Made by a program: the position numbers and the translations under genes. From Chelydra serpentina (Eukaryota > Chordata > Testudines > Chelydridae): 64,000 nt of DNA. Shown here in pieces: positions 42,285 to 55,194 of this stretch. Under the pieces are notes generated by a model, which was not told the DNA's origin, made no database searches, and saw nothing but the letters and a program-made list of their open reading frames with translations. How positions within the stretch are numbered: the stretch's first letter is position 1; every line of letters begins with the position of its first letter. Where the stretch lies: contig JBAIAC010000007.1 of assembly GCA_037349315.1 (NCBI GenBank), positions 19,698,501-19,762,500 on the forward strand. The letters run 5' to 3'.

Positions 42285-42445
42285 CCAATCACTTGGCTGG
42301 GAATTAGTAACAGCTCATCCCAGCACCTTGTCTGTTTTTGGTCTTTTTCAGTTGTAAGTACCTTGGGGGTAGGGACTGTGTTTTTCCATATGTCTGTACA
42401 AGACCTAGCACATTATATCAATAATAAATAAATAATAACAACAAT
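42285..42445 (+). mobile_element. L2-type LINE 3' end
   Basis: 'ttgtaagtaccttgggggta', 'gggactgtgtttttccatat', 'gtacaagacctagcacatta' and a terminal 'ataataaataaataata' tail match the L2 3' UTR and its short tandem tail. Confidence 0.65.
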
Positions 42446-42854
42446 TTTAAACCCTCTACTTCTCTATGTTTTATGCATTGAAGGTGTTAAGTATCATCCC
42501 TAGGCATGCTATGAACTGTGCCTTTAGGGTTAGTTTTTTTCTCAAAGATTCATGAAGGGTTCAAGATTGCAGAGCAATGAGCACAATTTCCTTTGCAAAA
42601 GAAGAGGAAGATTAAACCTTTCCTGGTTTAATCAAAACAGAAGAGAAGGATAGAAGGGGAGGATTCTTTTGGTTTTTGTAATTCATCTTTGATTTAAATG
42701 TCACACTCAAGCAAGTTATACAGCATAACAGTAATCTACAGGATGGGACAGATCTTCTGCTGGTGTACATCAACATAGTCCCACTGAATTCTATCTACAT
42801 GTGTTATGGCCCTTGTTACCAGAGTATCCGAGCATCTCATCTTCTTTAACATAT

Positions 42855-43008
42855 TTATCCTCAGAGCATCCTTGTAATTCCTATTTTACAAATGGGGAAC
42901 TGAGTCACAGAGATGCAGAGTAATTTACCCACAGACAAGTCCTGTGTCTAAGCCAGGACTTGAATCCAAGTCTCCAAAGTCCTAGCGTAGTGCACTAATC
43001 ATCCCCTC
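42855..43008 (-). mobile_element. MIR-like SINE, minus strand
   Basis: 'attttacaaatggggaactg', 'agtcacagagatgcagagta', 'atttacccacagacaagtcc' and 'aagccaggacttgaatccaa' are the reverse complement of the MIR core in order. Confidence 0.75.
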
Positions 43009-43009
43009 C

Positions 43010-45180
43010 ATCTATTCAGTGAAGCTATACAGATTCACATCAGCTGATGATCTGACACTACATGTCAGATGTTAGCCTCAAGCAGAATGCTCATTCAGAG
43101 CAACCAAAAAGGGATCAGTGGGTTTTGAGTAGCCTGTAGTATCTCTTTGGATATTCTAAATAATACCTTTAGGGAGTGCTTATGTACTATCTGTGCTGAA
43201 CCTGTTCTATATAAATGAGAGGAATGGGTAATTCTATAAAAAAATCACACCCAGAACTCTTTTTAATTGATGGCTATATAATGGTCAACATAACAAGCTA
43301 GTTGCAATGAACGTGGTGCAAAAGATCTTGAGACATGTACATTTTCACCAGTGAAAAACTGACACGTTTCAGTAGGCTTTTACATCAACCACAACATTTT
43401 CCAAAGAAACCTTTAAAATCTAAATTTCAATTTTGCAAGCACAATTTTTCACAAGAAATTGTTGGCAGTCAAGTTCTTCTGAACACAAAGCTTGGGATAA
43501 GCACACACAGAACTGGTAGCTAGATGGGAAAACTACCCAACTTGCATGCATAAGTTCCTTTATTTTTTTTGTTGCACTTACTACTACAGTGGCACCTAGA
43601 GAATATGATCAGGAATCTGGATCCAATTAAACTTGGAACTATACATATGGATAATCTATGTTGCACATGAAAATATTAGCTTTGCATGAAAAAGTCTAAA
43701 TGTGAAAAATTACATACATAACATTTCTGGCTTATTTTCAGAAACTGGATTGTGAGGCACCCTTTGAAAAATTTGCCCCCGAAACCCCAAATCTGCAACG
43801 CTTGTCTGGACAAGTTTGTTTTATTTTTGTCAAACATTTTTTCTACCCAATTTGAACAAACTTTTTGCATATTTTTTAATACACATGAATAAAAGATATT
43901 CCTGTGGACTGATGTAGTACACAGGCTTTCCAGATCAAATGGTTTCTTTCTCCAGGTGAAATGTGGAAATGAGAGATAGCGTTGTCATTATACTATATTT
44001 TTGTTTGTTTGAACAAATATGGCCACGGCAATCATTTTCATCAATTTTTTAAAGAATAACGGCGGGTTCTTTTGTTTGTTTGTTTTTTACAAAAATTAAT
44101 AAACAAAGAATTTTCCCTAAAGCCTTCGGTGAAAAATATTCCTCCCTCAACCTCATGTATATTAAAGTGCAAAGAATATGCTGACTAGCATAAAGCAATA
44201 AAAGTGATTACTGCATGGCAGTGGAGATGATTAAATATCACACAGTCGTTGGAGTTACCTAAAAATATTATGCATCCAACACTCCAGAAAGAAAAATATC
44301 ACAATGGATAAGTTCTTTGGAATTTTGTAGCTCCAAACCAGCCATCGCACTCTATGCACTGTGGCTCAGTGTACCAGGTAGGGTTTTTTGAGTGTGTTTC
44401 TGACAATGACAATCATTGTCTTTTACAATGCTAAAAAGTTCATCATTAGAAGGGAAGCAGCTGACTGTCTGTTGTACATGTACATATTTTGACAGGGAAG
44501 GTGTAAGGTCTCCTGAGAAAATAAAATAGGCAAAGAGATTGCTTGTTTATAGTTGATGTTGTTAAATATTGAGGAGCTTGCTCAACTGGTTGTTGAATGA
44601 ACTGGAGAATTTCCTGTTGGCACTAGGGAGACTAATTCCCCACTTGATGACTAGCTGACTGAGCCATACTTTTCGAAGTCCGAAGTACAGTAATGATTTC
44701 AAGCAGGGAAAAACCATCAATTAGTAATTTTCAAACTCCCCCAAGGTATTGAAAACATGGAAACTATTATTTGCTGTGGGCAAAACTAACTTAAGACCTA
44801 GTTCAGAATATGTTGATGATGGCATGAAACTTTAACAAGTACAAGAGATTCAGAGGGCTTATTATTAAATGTATTGTCAAAATGGATGAAGAGAGAATAT
44901 GAGTAATGAACCACAGATCAGATAAATCCCTATAGATATCCACCTATTCATTAGAACACACATTCACTGTTGAAATTGTGCACCTTGGAGTTGCCTCTCT
45001 TTCCTGAACCTTCTCGTCATATCTTCCCTTTCCCTGTAGCTTCAGCCTCCTGCCTTTTGTCGGAAACCAAGCCCCCTCCTTCAATATAAAATCAGCTTCC
45101 CTATCTGTTCAAACCCCCTGTGCCTTAGTTTACTCCAGATCCTCCCCAAATCAGCCATGAAGTAGTAGAAGGATAACAAA
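43010..45180. other. Unassigned non-coding DNA
   Basis: AT-rich, with 'aattttt', 'ttttgcatga' and poly-T words at 43560-43875 and 43990-44120. No gene or named repeat. Confidence 0.4.
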
Positions 45181-45185
45181 CAATG

Positions 45186-45283
45186 GCCTGAATCCAAGGA
45201 ACTGATCCGCAACTCACATTGACTTCAGTGGGAATTGTGAGTTCTTGGCAAATGCTCAACCATTTTAGGATCTGACCTCTGAT
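45186..45283. repeat. Palindromic 'CATTGACTTCAGTGGG' repeat
   Basis: 'actcacattgacttcagtgg' and 'gaattgtgagttcttggcaa' form an arm pair ('aactcac' / 'gtgagtt') flanked by 'ctgaatcc' and 'ggatctgacc'. A related piece at 45543-45606 reads 'ggcctgt'-like with 'attgaagtcaatgtgcc'. Confidence 0.5.
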
Positions 45284-46145
45284 TATTCCATGAATCTTTG
45301 TTGACTCCAGACCATTGAACTCAGTCTGTTCTATTCCCTTGCCAGAAATGAACTACAAGATATTCATATTTGACTAGAGTAGCCTGCAGTTCACCTCTTG
45401 ATAATCTTTTTGTTTTCCCTGGAAGACAAATTTGTCCGGTGTTCCCATAATTGATATTGTTTTCAAATCAATACTTGATAACATTTCTGCTCCCCAAAAT
45501 CCTAATTGTGTGATCTGGATTCAAAATTGATCTTGTAACAATCTGGGCCAGAGTCCACATAGGCACTTAAGCACATGGCTAATTGAAGTCAATGTGCCTG
45601 TTGTTAAGTGGCCTTCCATTCTACACAGATTTGCATAAGCAATCACAGTCCCTAGAATAATGGACCAGCAGAAGCTTATAAACAAAAGAATCACATCTAT
45701 TTATTACTGGGAAAGGAGTGCCCCTCTGGCTTCTGGAGTGACTGTAACAAAGCAGTCTGTCTCTCTTTCTCTGTCTCCCCAAGAGGTCGGAATAAAGTGG
45801 CTACCCAAAACTTCCTCCCAGAATTACTTCTTGAGAAGTACTTCCCATTCGAAAGAGACACACCCCATCTGCTCTAACAAAGTCAAAGCAACTAAGGTAA
45901 GTATCCCTAAAAGGATGTGCTCGAATATCATTGTAAATGAGAGTAGAATGGTCTCTCTGTTATGCTGTGTCTGAAAAGTTAAACCAGACTGAAAAGTGAG
46001 CATTACATAAAATGGGCTTTTGAGCTGAGTACCTCTACCTTCTCAAGCAACCTACCCAGAAGCAGGTTGTGAATGATCCAGCCATAAACTAAAAGGATCA
46101 TGTAACAGTGAGGACAGAAATCCAATGAGAGACGGTAATGTAGGG

Positions 46146-46210
46146 GTTGATCCAAAGCCCATCCAAGGTAGTGGAAACATTCCCATTGAGTATAATAGAT
46201 TTTGGATCAT
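46146..46210. repeat. Palindromic 'TTGATCCAAAGCCCAT' repeat
   Basis: 'ttgatccaaagcccatccaa' pairs with 'ttttggatcatg' at the other end, with 'cattcccattgag' near the middle. Same class as 18439-18510. Confidence 0.5.
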
Positions 46211-46214
46211 GTAC

Positions 46215-47250
46215 TTACTTCATAGCTGAGGGGGTCATCACTGTAGATGATAAAAAATATCTCATAAGACTAGCCTGTATGTTTAGCACATATAAAAATG
46301 AACAGAATAAACGAATAAATGTGATTGATACTAAACCCTTTTATCAATTCAAAAGGGTTGCTTTTGATATTATATAGGATTTTGAGGAATGCTTGAACAA
46401 TATAATTGTATATGTTCAATGGTAGATGAGAACAATGGTCAATGATATCTTACTCAAAACACTATAGGTTTTCGAGAAAAAAAAGGATCCCTTTCAGGGA
46501 AAAAAATTAATAAGGTAAATTGACAAAATGGCTTTATGGTAATACCATCTAAGGAGTAGCTATCACTGCTGGACCAGCAGTGCCCTACTTCCTTTGTACA
46601 TGCCACTATAATAATACAATAGTTTCTGCAGAAATGCACTTACTAAAGGGATTAGTCATTTACTATAGAATTTTTCCCCCTAGGCTATTACTCAGTCTCA
46701 GAATCTTTTAGTGTTACCAGACCAAAAAAAACCCACAAAAAACCCAAACCAAAAAAAACCAAAAAAACCAACACCCCACTACAACAAACTTTTGTTACCT
46801 GTGCTTAGAGACTGCAATCATTAAATTAGTGTGTAGACGGCGCTTCACACAAGGAGATCAGCATAACAGGCAGGCAATGTTTACAGGGGAAAGAGCAGAT
46901 GTTATTGTGTTTGATAGATGTTGCATGTTTTGTGTGTGGTTTTGGTATAAAAATTCTCTCAAAGCATGCAGACTACACAAAGTTGTACAGTAATTCCATC
47001 AAATTACTCTGGTGCTATACAGGGCCCTCAAGATCTTTTCTTTCATGGGTCTTGTCATCAGCAGTCTTTCATGCCACCTTCTTATATATGGGTGCGGTGG
47101 GGACTACTTGAGACCTCATATTGTTTAAATGGCAGTGACATCTATTATGCTTTGAAATTAGCAAGCATTATTATTGTAGTGTTCTACACTGAGTTGTGTG
47201 TGAGGAAAATTCACTGCTGGTGAAAGCAATGGGAGAAATAAAATCACAGG
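46215..47250. other. Unassigned non-coding DNA
   Basis: No gene is visible. An A/C-rich low-complexity tract made of 'aaaaaaacc' words lies at 46718-46785. Confidence 0.45.
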
Positions 47251-47251
47251 C

Positions 47252-47338
47252 CTGAGTCTCTTCTCACTTATACCTGTTTTACTCCAGTTTGTCTCCATTG
47301 GTCTCCAGGGAGTTACCTCTGATTTACATTAGAGAGAA
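47252..47338. repeat. Palindromic 'ACTCCAGTTTGTCTCCA' repeat
   Basis: 'gcctgagtctcttctcactt', 'atacctgttttactccagtt' and 'gagttacctctgatttacat' are the elements of the 'ACACCAGTGTAAAT' subclass of the short palindromes. Confidence 0.45.
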
Positions 47339-47715
47339 TGAAGGAGCCACGGGTGCATGCAAACCTTTACGTCAGTCCCTTTCCCAGTGCTCGAAACGTC
47401 CATACAAACTTCATACAATCCATAACATATTGAAATTCAAATTAACCCTTGACATGGTGTGCCTTTAAAGGAATGTCAAAGGTTCTAAGCTCCTCACTAG
47501 TAGTTATCTAATAAAAAAGCTAAAGGACTACATATATCAAAAGCCTGTTGAGCAGAGTGATAATAACTAAGGGGGAATTACCTTCATGACTCACTTGAGG
47601 CCCTGCCTCTTATGACTTATAAGCCATTTTATCACTAATGGAAATTATTTGTAGTAATGATATACAATACATTGGCCTGCTGCCATCACATGTTCTTTCT
47701 TTTGTTAAAGAATAA

Positions 47716-47742
47716 AAGTGTGTGTGTGTGTGTGTGTGTACA
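47716..47742. repeat. (GT)n microsatellite
   Basis: About eleven GT units followed by 'acacacatgcacaccc'. A second, complementary run of CA lies at 47826-47843. Confidence 0.85.
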
Positions 47743-47825
47743 CACATGCACACCCACATCTATACCGACAGCCATACATGTGTAACGTTCACCCAGCTGC
47801 AATATGCACCCACCTCTAATATGTT

Positions 47826-47843
47826 AAACACACACACACACAC
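47826..47843. repeat. (CA)n microsatellite
   Basis: 'aaacacacacacacacacac', nine CA units. Followed by GATA-like 'atagatagatatagatat' (47851-47870). Confidence 0.85.
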
Positions 47844-48329
47844 AAGTATTTATAGATAGATATAGATATAAATAAAACAATTAGAGCTGGGTGAACACTG
47901 CATATACTTTGGGAAGTTAAAGTTAAGACCAAAATAATGTGGGCAAGAAAAATGATGAGTTCAGGTTACCGTGGCATTCTTTAATTTCTTTGACTGCTCA
48001 TTTGGTCTCAGCAGTACAGCACATATGAAGCCAGACCCTGCAGTCCTAATGCAGCTAAGACTCAAGATCATGGGGAGTCTTGGCTGTGTAACTACTGCAG
48101 TAAATGGCTAATGGTAAATGAAATCTTACATTCCACTGAAATGCCACAGTGCAGCATACAGAAGGCACAAGATGCCAATGGAGGGTTTCATGACAACTTA
48201 TATTCAGATGAATTTTTTTTCTATATTAATTTTCATTAGAAATGCAGCCTTGAGTTTATAGATGAGGGCAGCCTCCTTGGTCTGGATTTCTGACTTTTTG
48301 ACTCATGAAAGATGTAGTTCGTTCCTTGC

Positions 48330-48510
48330 ATAATAGCTACCTCTTATATAGAGCTTTTCATCTTTTGATTTCAAGCACTTTACAAAGGAAGCCACTATCC
48401 TGGTACTAAAAGGGGAAGCAACATGCCCAACATCATCCACTGTCAGCAGCTGGGACTAGAACGCCGCTATGTTGAGTCCTAGGCCAGTGCCTGTTCTACT
48501 AGGCCACAGC
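48330..48510 (-). mobile_element. MIR-like SINE, minus strand
   Basis: 'tttcaagcactttacaaagg', 'aaaaggggaagcaacatgcc', 'caacatcatccactgtcagc', 'agctgggactagaacgccgc' and 'ctgttctactaggccacagc' give the MIR reverse complement from tail to head. Confidence 0.75.
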
Positions 48511-48894
48511 ATATCTAGAAATAAGCAAAAGCTAATTACTACATGTAATTCTTCCCACCTCTAGGGCTCTGCACGCAGGTGCAGCAAAACTTACATAGCA
48601 GACTTCTGCAGAGTTCTAACCCTGCTAACAGCATGAGTCAACTGAAAAGCTCAGTTATTTGTTCCCACTGATTTCACTAAATATTGTGTATGAACATCCA
48701 AGGGAGGAGTTTGTTTTATATTTAAAATAAAAATGGTTTGTGTTTAAATGGTACAGATTAAAATACCTGAGCCTAGTCTCTTCCAGTCTCTACTCCTGTC
48801 AAAAACCAGGTCATTTTTCAGCAAAATGCTGGCAGGATAGCCAGAAGCTCAGAAGGGTCCAAAATAATACAAATCAAATCATTTCTCTCAAATG

Positions 48895-49040
48895 CCTCCT
48901 GTTCCTACCTTCTGATGTGACCCTGGACAAGTCTTACTTAAAGTCTTTGGGCCTCTACTTCCCCATCTGTCAAACAGAGAAAATAATAATGCAGTGTCTT
49001 GCTAACGCATTTTGAGAAAGTCAGCATAAAAGGGTATTTT
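48895..49040 (+). mobile_element. MIR-like SINE
   Basis: 'gatgtgaccctggacaagtc', 'tttgggcctctacttcccca', 'tctgtcaaacagagaaaata', 'cgcattttgagaaagtcagc' follow the MIR order. Confidence 0.65.
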
Positions 49041-49044
49041 AATA

Positions 49045-51420
49045 AAAAAAGGTTATTAGTATATAAAATTGTTTTTCTCTGTATATGAGCATCCAGAGTT
49101 CAAAGTGATATGTACAACTTCCCTTAAGCTTTGCCCCAGGATATACCTGTCATTAGCAGGGCAGGTCCCACAATAGGTATGTAAAACTGGTGCAATGGCA
49201 CTGTCAAGCTCATACCTGTGTGTGTAAGAGACACAGGGTTTTCTTAACCAGAATACACATCTGGAGCTCGTTCCCTGAAGAGATGAGGATGTGGGCATGA
49301 ACCTGTAAACCCCTATGGCTTCAGCATAGCCTTCCAACAAAAATACCAATTATGTTTGCGGCTGTTGCTGTGTTAAGCTGCAATGTGAAGCGTAAAGTTG
49401 CTCTAAGTAGAAAACACCACCCTTCCCAGGATTACCCAGAACAGTTTTAGCTTTGTGAACCTCCAAAACTATTACAAGCAAAAGGGGCATTGAGACAGAA
49501 GCATACACTACGTTTGCCACTCAGAGTGCTTGTGTTACAGTTTAGAAAAATGCATGTTTAACACTCAGCACGAGATCCTTGGCTGGGCTTTTTCCATGTT
49601 GCTGGCTGGCCTGTAGAATCATGGGGTCCTGCATGGAGTCAGCCTGTATGGGGAAAAGTAACAGAGGCATATGCATTTTATCATCACTAAACAAACTGCG
49701 GCTGTAAACATTCCATCCGCAGTTAAATTGCAGGCTTCTTTGAAGATCAATGTCTGTTTTAAAAATGTATCTATATATAAAAAAAAAAACAATAGGCAGA
49801 ATTTCCAGCTGGCCAGCAAAGGGCTGAGGGTGGGGGGAGAGTCACTGGGGCCTGCAGCATGGGGGAAAAAAAACAGTCAGGCAGGAACAAGATGCCGTAT
49901 GTCATCGATTATCACATTGATTAAAAGCGAGTTTCTTCCCTCACCCCACCCCCAGTCAACAAGCCACTAACCGCAGCTAGTTCATAGGGTCTCTCTTTGC
50001 CCTACTTATTTCATATACACAAAGTTAACTGTTGTGGTTCAGACAATTTATGTTTGGGGTTGAAGCACAAGAGAGAAAACGTCCCACACTTTCTTACAAT
50101 AGACTATTGGTGTACAGAAAAGTGCTCCTGAATTTTACTGCCTAAATGTAAGAGCTCTGTCACCAACAGGGGTGAATACCTACCGTACAGCTTGGCATGA
50201 ACATGCGGGGATCTGATTGCTTCCATACTTGCTTAATCATGCATAGGATAATGGGCAAGTACAGAAGAAAGACCTGTACACATGCTACAGGTGTACAGTG
50301 AGGTATAAGCATGTTAACATGCTGTAATAGAAATTACAGCTGTAGGGATGTGTCTACAACCCATCGAGGGGGATGCAACATGAGGCACAAATAACCTTGA
50401 GCTTTGGGGACCTTCAGCACTGGGTTGTATTCTGATTTGAATTTTGCAACTCATTCCCATTTCCAGCCTAAAGGAGCTATCGAGGGGCAGCTGAGAAGCA
50501 TGGCCAGTGTCAGTTTTGCTAGAGAAACTTTTAAAAAGTCCATTAACACTGTGTGTTCTGTAAAGTTAATTAAACATGGCCTTCCTGGCATCTTTTATAG
50601 GAATTAAGTGCCTTTAGGGACAGATTTTCAAGGTTTTTAGACATCATAACATGTCAATAGATCCCTAGTGGGATTTTCAGTTAGTTAGATTAGGCACCTA
50701 ACTGCCTGGGTTGAATCTCACTAGGCACCTACCTACACCTTCAGAGGCCTACATAATTTTAAAATTCTGCTCTTTGTCTTTTAGATCCTTGTAGTCCTTA
50801 GATATTTAAGTGACTTCTACATCTGAAAATTAGATGGAACACATACAGCAATTGGGTTCCATTTTCAGTCAAAGGTCTAATTGCAGGATTTAGGCACAGC
50901 CTTGAGTAGGGTGTGCTGCAGAGCTACACCATCCCAGTGAGAGTTCCAGGAGAAACAATCCCTCCCACAGTTCCAGGCAGCTTTAAGAGGAGGATACATC
51001 CCATCGGTTGGTGCAACATGCTCCCTCCCCTAGTGTGAAGGATGATAATGGGAAAGGGAGGGTGGACAAGGGAGCACACTGCACCATGCAATGAGATGGT
51101 GTAGCAAGTGTCCCCATATGGTGCCATCTGGAGCTTTGGATGGTGAAGTTCCACAATGTATCCTACTCAGGATACTAGGCGGGAGTCCAAGTGCAGGGAT
51201 GCCAGTTATGCCCGCACATTATGCAAAACTCCTTGTGCCTTCCCCCACTCAACACCCATGTAAAACCTAGGCATAATCTAAGTCCTACCATGTATGATCA
51301 GTGTTAGTGGATCTCAGAAAGGGGTTGAAATGTATGTGCTTTAATACCAGTAACAATGATTTCCTTCCAAAATATTGGACAATGGGAGGCCCTGATTTGA
51401 AGAACTAAGTTTGGTTTGGG
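49045..51420. other. Unassigned non-coding DNA
   Basis: No gene. 50610-50725 contains 'gacagattttcaaggttttt', 'gggattttcagttagttaga' and 'taggcacctaactgcctggg', which belong to the 'GATTTTCA..AGGCACCTAA' type of short repeat. All other text is unassigned. Confidence 0.4.
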
Positions 51421-51424
51421 ATGC

Positions 51425-52078
51425 TGATAGAAAAAGAGTGCTAAGATTGAAAAGGTCCAGAGAAGGGCACTGAAGATAGAGATATGGTAGGATTTCTGCA
51501 GGAGGAGAGACTGCAAGAACTAGGATTACTTAGTGTTGTAATGAGAAGCATTGGAGAGGATTGAATTAATGTATTTAAGATTATGAACGATATGGTCAAA
51601 AACTAGCCAGTCCATCTTTTTAGGCTGTCTCATAACACCAGAACAACAGGAGGGTCACTTGAAGTTAATGGCAGGTAAATGTAAAACAAAGGAGAGAGAA
51701 TAATTCTTCACACTGCATGTTGTCAGTCTGTGTGATTCATTGCCACAGAATGTCATAGAGTCAAATACTTCAGCTGAATTTTAAAAAGGGGTAGGTAACT
51801 TTATGAGCAATATGATAATGTTATGAATAATTGTATTTATGTTTGCTAAAATAGGGATCATTAAAAGTCATATTGCAAGGCATACAATGATTACCATAGG
51901 AGTCAGGAAGGAATTTTTTCTACCGCCCCAAATGGCAATGTCCATTTGTCCAGATATCATTTTCTAATGTAATCACTATTCTCTTAGGCATTAATTAGAG
52001 GGCATTACTGAAAGCAGATACTGGACTTGAAGGACTAGTGATCATCCAGCATGGCCTATCCTACTGAACCTCAAAGTC
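51425..52078 (+). mobile_element. CR1-type LINE 3' region
   Basis: 'aaaggtccagagaagggcac' with 'ggaggagagactgcaagaac' corresponds to the ORF2 C-terminal 'KVQRRA..' stretch. 'gagaataattcttcacactg', 'gattcattgccacagaatgt' continue to the 3' region, and 'tactggacttgaaggactag' with 'atcatccagcatggcctatc' is the CR1 tail. Heavily mutated, no usable frame. Confidence 0.7.
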
Positions 52079-52359
52079 CACTATGGGCCACATCTCAACT
52101 AGTGGAATTCTACATCAAGAGAGAAAATTTGCCACTCAGCCTCACCTTACTCCGCCTTACTCTTTGAAGGCAATGGGGCTTTTCACAGAGTAAGGTTCTA
52201 TTCCCAGTCTTTGTAATGGATGTGTGTCTTTCAAATATATATATTTCAGTTCAGTCACAAGCTATTGGGTTTAATACTGTTGATGTGCAGAGTAGGAAAT
52301 AGTAATCACCTCCATTTTAAGAATAACAGAGTAAAATTATTTGTCTTGGGTGATGAAAG

Positions 52360-52416
52360 TGGTCAGATTAAATGACCATACTAGTCCTTTCTGGAATTTA
52401 AATCTATTCATCTATT
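52360..52416 (+). mobile_element. CR1-type 3'-tail fragment
   Basis: 'gtggtcagattaaatgacca' and 'actagtcctttctggaattt' with 'aaatctattcat' match the tail seen at 35345-35402. Confidence 0.65.
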
Positions 52417-52431
52417 AATATGGACAATAAT

Positions 52432-52455
52432 TTCTCTCTCTCTCTCTCTCTCTGT
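52432..52455. repeat. (TC)n microsatellite
   Basis: About eleven CT units, then 'tgtgtgtctctccctt'. Confidence 0.85.
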
Positions 52456-52459
52456 GTGT

Positions 52460-53285
52460 CTCTCCCTTTGTCTATTGATCATTTGACACTCTCACTGCCC
52501 AACTTCCTTAAAATTCATTTGTCACTTTTGAAAAATTATTTTAATGTTTTTTGGAACATCCTAGGCAAATTTGACTCTAAATTATGTTGCTCTAAATTCA
52601 GGGTCATTCCATTAGAGTCAATTCAGAGCAGGATTTGGCCCTTTTATTTATTAAAGTTATCTTTGTTTTCTTTATCTGTTTTCTAGATGAAGGTCCACAT
52701 TTGAGTATTTTCTGGATAGTTCTTTGAGAATTTTTAAGCCATTCATTATGAACTCTTAAACCTCTCAAAAGTCCATGAACTTGCTTCAAGAAATCCACAG
52801 GCTACTCCTTAAGGGCTTCTTAAAGACTGGAGATGAACTATCTGGAGTAAAGGACATTGAAAAATCTATAGGTGTAGCTTTGAAGAAACTTTGGTACAAT
52901 TATAGCAAGCAGGAGAGGAGATCAAGATATGTTCATTAATACAGTTGTCATCTTGAGTATAACATTATTTACACAGTTGGTGGAAAATAATTAGTTCTAC
53001 ATAGGAGAAGTGCCAATATTTTTCCTTGGACAACTTTATTATAGAAACTAAAGTATGGTAATTCCCATAATTTAAACTTCATTAAACTTGAGTTAAGGTT
53101 GCAAATATATAACAATTATGTATAGGAGAAAAATAGCTTATTAAAATATTGTCATGCAAGAAAGAAAGAAAAAGAAAGAGCCTGAAAATGCACAGCTTCA
53201 CAAACAATCTGGATTCTGATCCCACAAGAACAATAATATTCATATAATTGTATAATAATAATAATGAACACCCATCCTATATCTG
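52460..53285. other. Unassigned non-coding DNA
   Basis: AT-rich; an 'agaaagaaagaaaaagaaag' tract at 53158-53178 and an 'ataataataata' tract at 53250-53263. No gene. Confidence 0.45.
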
Positions 53286-53293
53286 TCTCTCAA

Positions 53294-53462
53294 CAGGGCC
53301 AGCTTTAGTGGGTGCAGGGCCCCACACGAAGAACGATGGCGGGGCCCTGCACCCTTCCAGCCAAGCAATAAATCCAAAACACCTCCCACCGGAAGTGGAG
53401 CCCCCTGGGGGCACAGGGCCTGATTCCGGGGAATCGGTGGAATCGGCTTAAAGCCGGCCCTG
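53294..53462. mobile_element. 169-bp hAT-like MITE
   Basis: Terminal inverted repeats: left 'cagggccagctttag', right on the minus strand 'cagggccggctttaag'. Flanks TCTCTCAA (53286-53293) and TCTGCCAA (53463-53470) agree at 6 of 8 positions, the hAT duplication length. Inside, 'gtgcagggcccc' and 'ggggccctgcac' make a 12-bp hairpin (53319-53352). The GC-rich body stands out from the AT-rich surroundings. No coding capacity. Confidence 0.75.
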
Positions 53463-53474
53463 TCTGCCAACATC

Positions 53475-55060
53475 TCTTTTTGGCGAATAGTCTAGCAAAT
53501 GCATTTAAGAACAGGATGTTTGAATGAAGCTTGCAAGTTTTAAGTGAATATTGAAGAATATGGTTCCACTCCAACCCCAACCAAAGTGAATGGCTTTTCA
53601 TTGGCTTCAGTGGGAGTTAACTTGGCTCCCACTGTAATTTGCCACAAGTGAATTTTAATTCATAATTGTGTGTTCACACTGGAAACCAGATTCTGAGAAT
53701 TACATGCATCCAATCAGATAAAAACACACTATGTAAACTATATTTCCAATAAACACAGCTGAAAAACTTGCTACATCCCAAGAATTATTCACAGAACATT
53801 GTCAATGAAGCAATAAGAACACATGAATTTGAGAAAATCACAACCTAATCCCAGACAATTCACAAACAAAAAGGGAGTCAAAATTCAGCAAATGAATGAT
53901 TTCTTGTAATGTATTCAGCTCTGCATTTACTGCCTATGTGAAATCTTTTGTATATATGAGAAACATACCATTTTTACTGCTCCCTGTTTGTACTTAGAGC
54001 AAATTAAGATTTTTTTTTCATTTCCACTTCAACTATTATTGTAGCTTCAGTTGTATTCTGTAATTTACCGCAACAAGACTCAACCTTTGGAAGAAAAACT
54101 TGGTTAGGAACTTTTTTTTTAAAAAAAGAAGTGACCTTGCAGAGATCTGTGAAGGCTTATACAACATTTTCTTCTCTTAAGGGCATGGTCCTATTAACGA
54201 TGATGCACATTGTTCCATTCATATCAAAAGATTTTTGAGCACACCTTAATTTGATAAGATTTTGTTGCTATGATTGTTTTAAAGCTGCTATTTATTCTTA
54301 CAATATAAAAATGGTTTGCCATGCTTCAGTCTAGTGAAACATGATAAGTTTCACACAACAGCGAGTAAAAAATATCTCTTTGGTTATCAGTGAGGTAATA
54401 CTACTGCTCCTAACCTTGCACTTAATCCACTAGACCACAACTATCCCACTAATAAAAGTTACATGAGCAAGAGTTTAGCTTATATCATTACGTTGAGGGC
54501 TGGATGCTGATAATATTCTAGGACCTGATCAAATGCTCATTGAATTCATTAGGAATCAGGCCTGTAAAACATTAAGCATTCATCTCTGGCAACATTTAGG
54601 TCTATAATCTGCTCTGGGATGTGTGTGTGTGTGTGTGTGTGTTGCTGCTTTTCAATTTGAGGGATCTTCATGTGCATATCTAACAGCAGAATGTGTAGGT
54701 CACTTAAGTACCAACCCTGGAAATACATATGTATATGCTTAATGTTAAATACATGAATAGTCCCATTCAATGGGATTACATGAGTGCTTGATGTTAAGCA
54801 TATGCATACAAGTTTGAAGGATCAGATCCTTAGGTAACAAATAAAATGAATGTCGTGGCCTCAGTTCCATCCCAAGTAGACTGCTATCTACCTCACCAAA
54901 CCACTATGCATTCTGAAGCAATTCAGTATCTTTGGCATGTGCAAGGCATAGGACTGGAACAGTGGGAATGTGTGCTCATAGCTGAAGTGGATTGGCAAAG
55001 CTGTGTGGTGAAGCTTGCACCGTGCCTATAGAACCACGAGGCAGACTGGGCCTCCATGCT
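53475..55060. other. Unassigned non-coding DNA with a (GT)n run
   Basis: A GT microsatellite lies at 54619-54641. Palindromic-repeat pieces occur near 53585-53635 and 54500-54570. No gene. Confidence 0.45.
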
Positions 55061-55067
55061 TCACTCC

Positions 55068-55110
55068 TTGCTGACACAGACTAACACGGCTACTACACTG
55101 AAACCAGTAA
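55068..55110 (+). mobile_element. Remnant of a 'CAGACTAACACGGCTAC' repeat
   Basis: 'acacagactaacacggctac' followed by 'tacactgaaacc' is a sequence I recognise as the end of a repeat found widely in turtle and other amniote genomes. Its class is not clear to me. Confidence 0.5.
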
Positions 55111-55194
55111 TCAGGGAGTTATTCTTAGTGCTGGCTCTCTGGAAACAGAACAAACAAATCAAACATAAACAGCCCCTCGATTCTTTTACACGCT

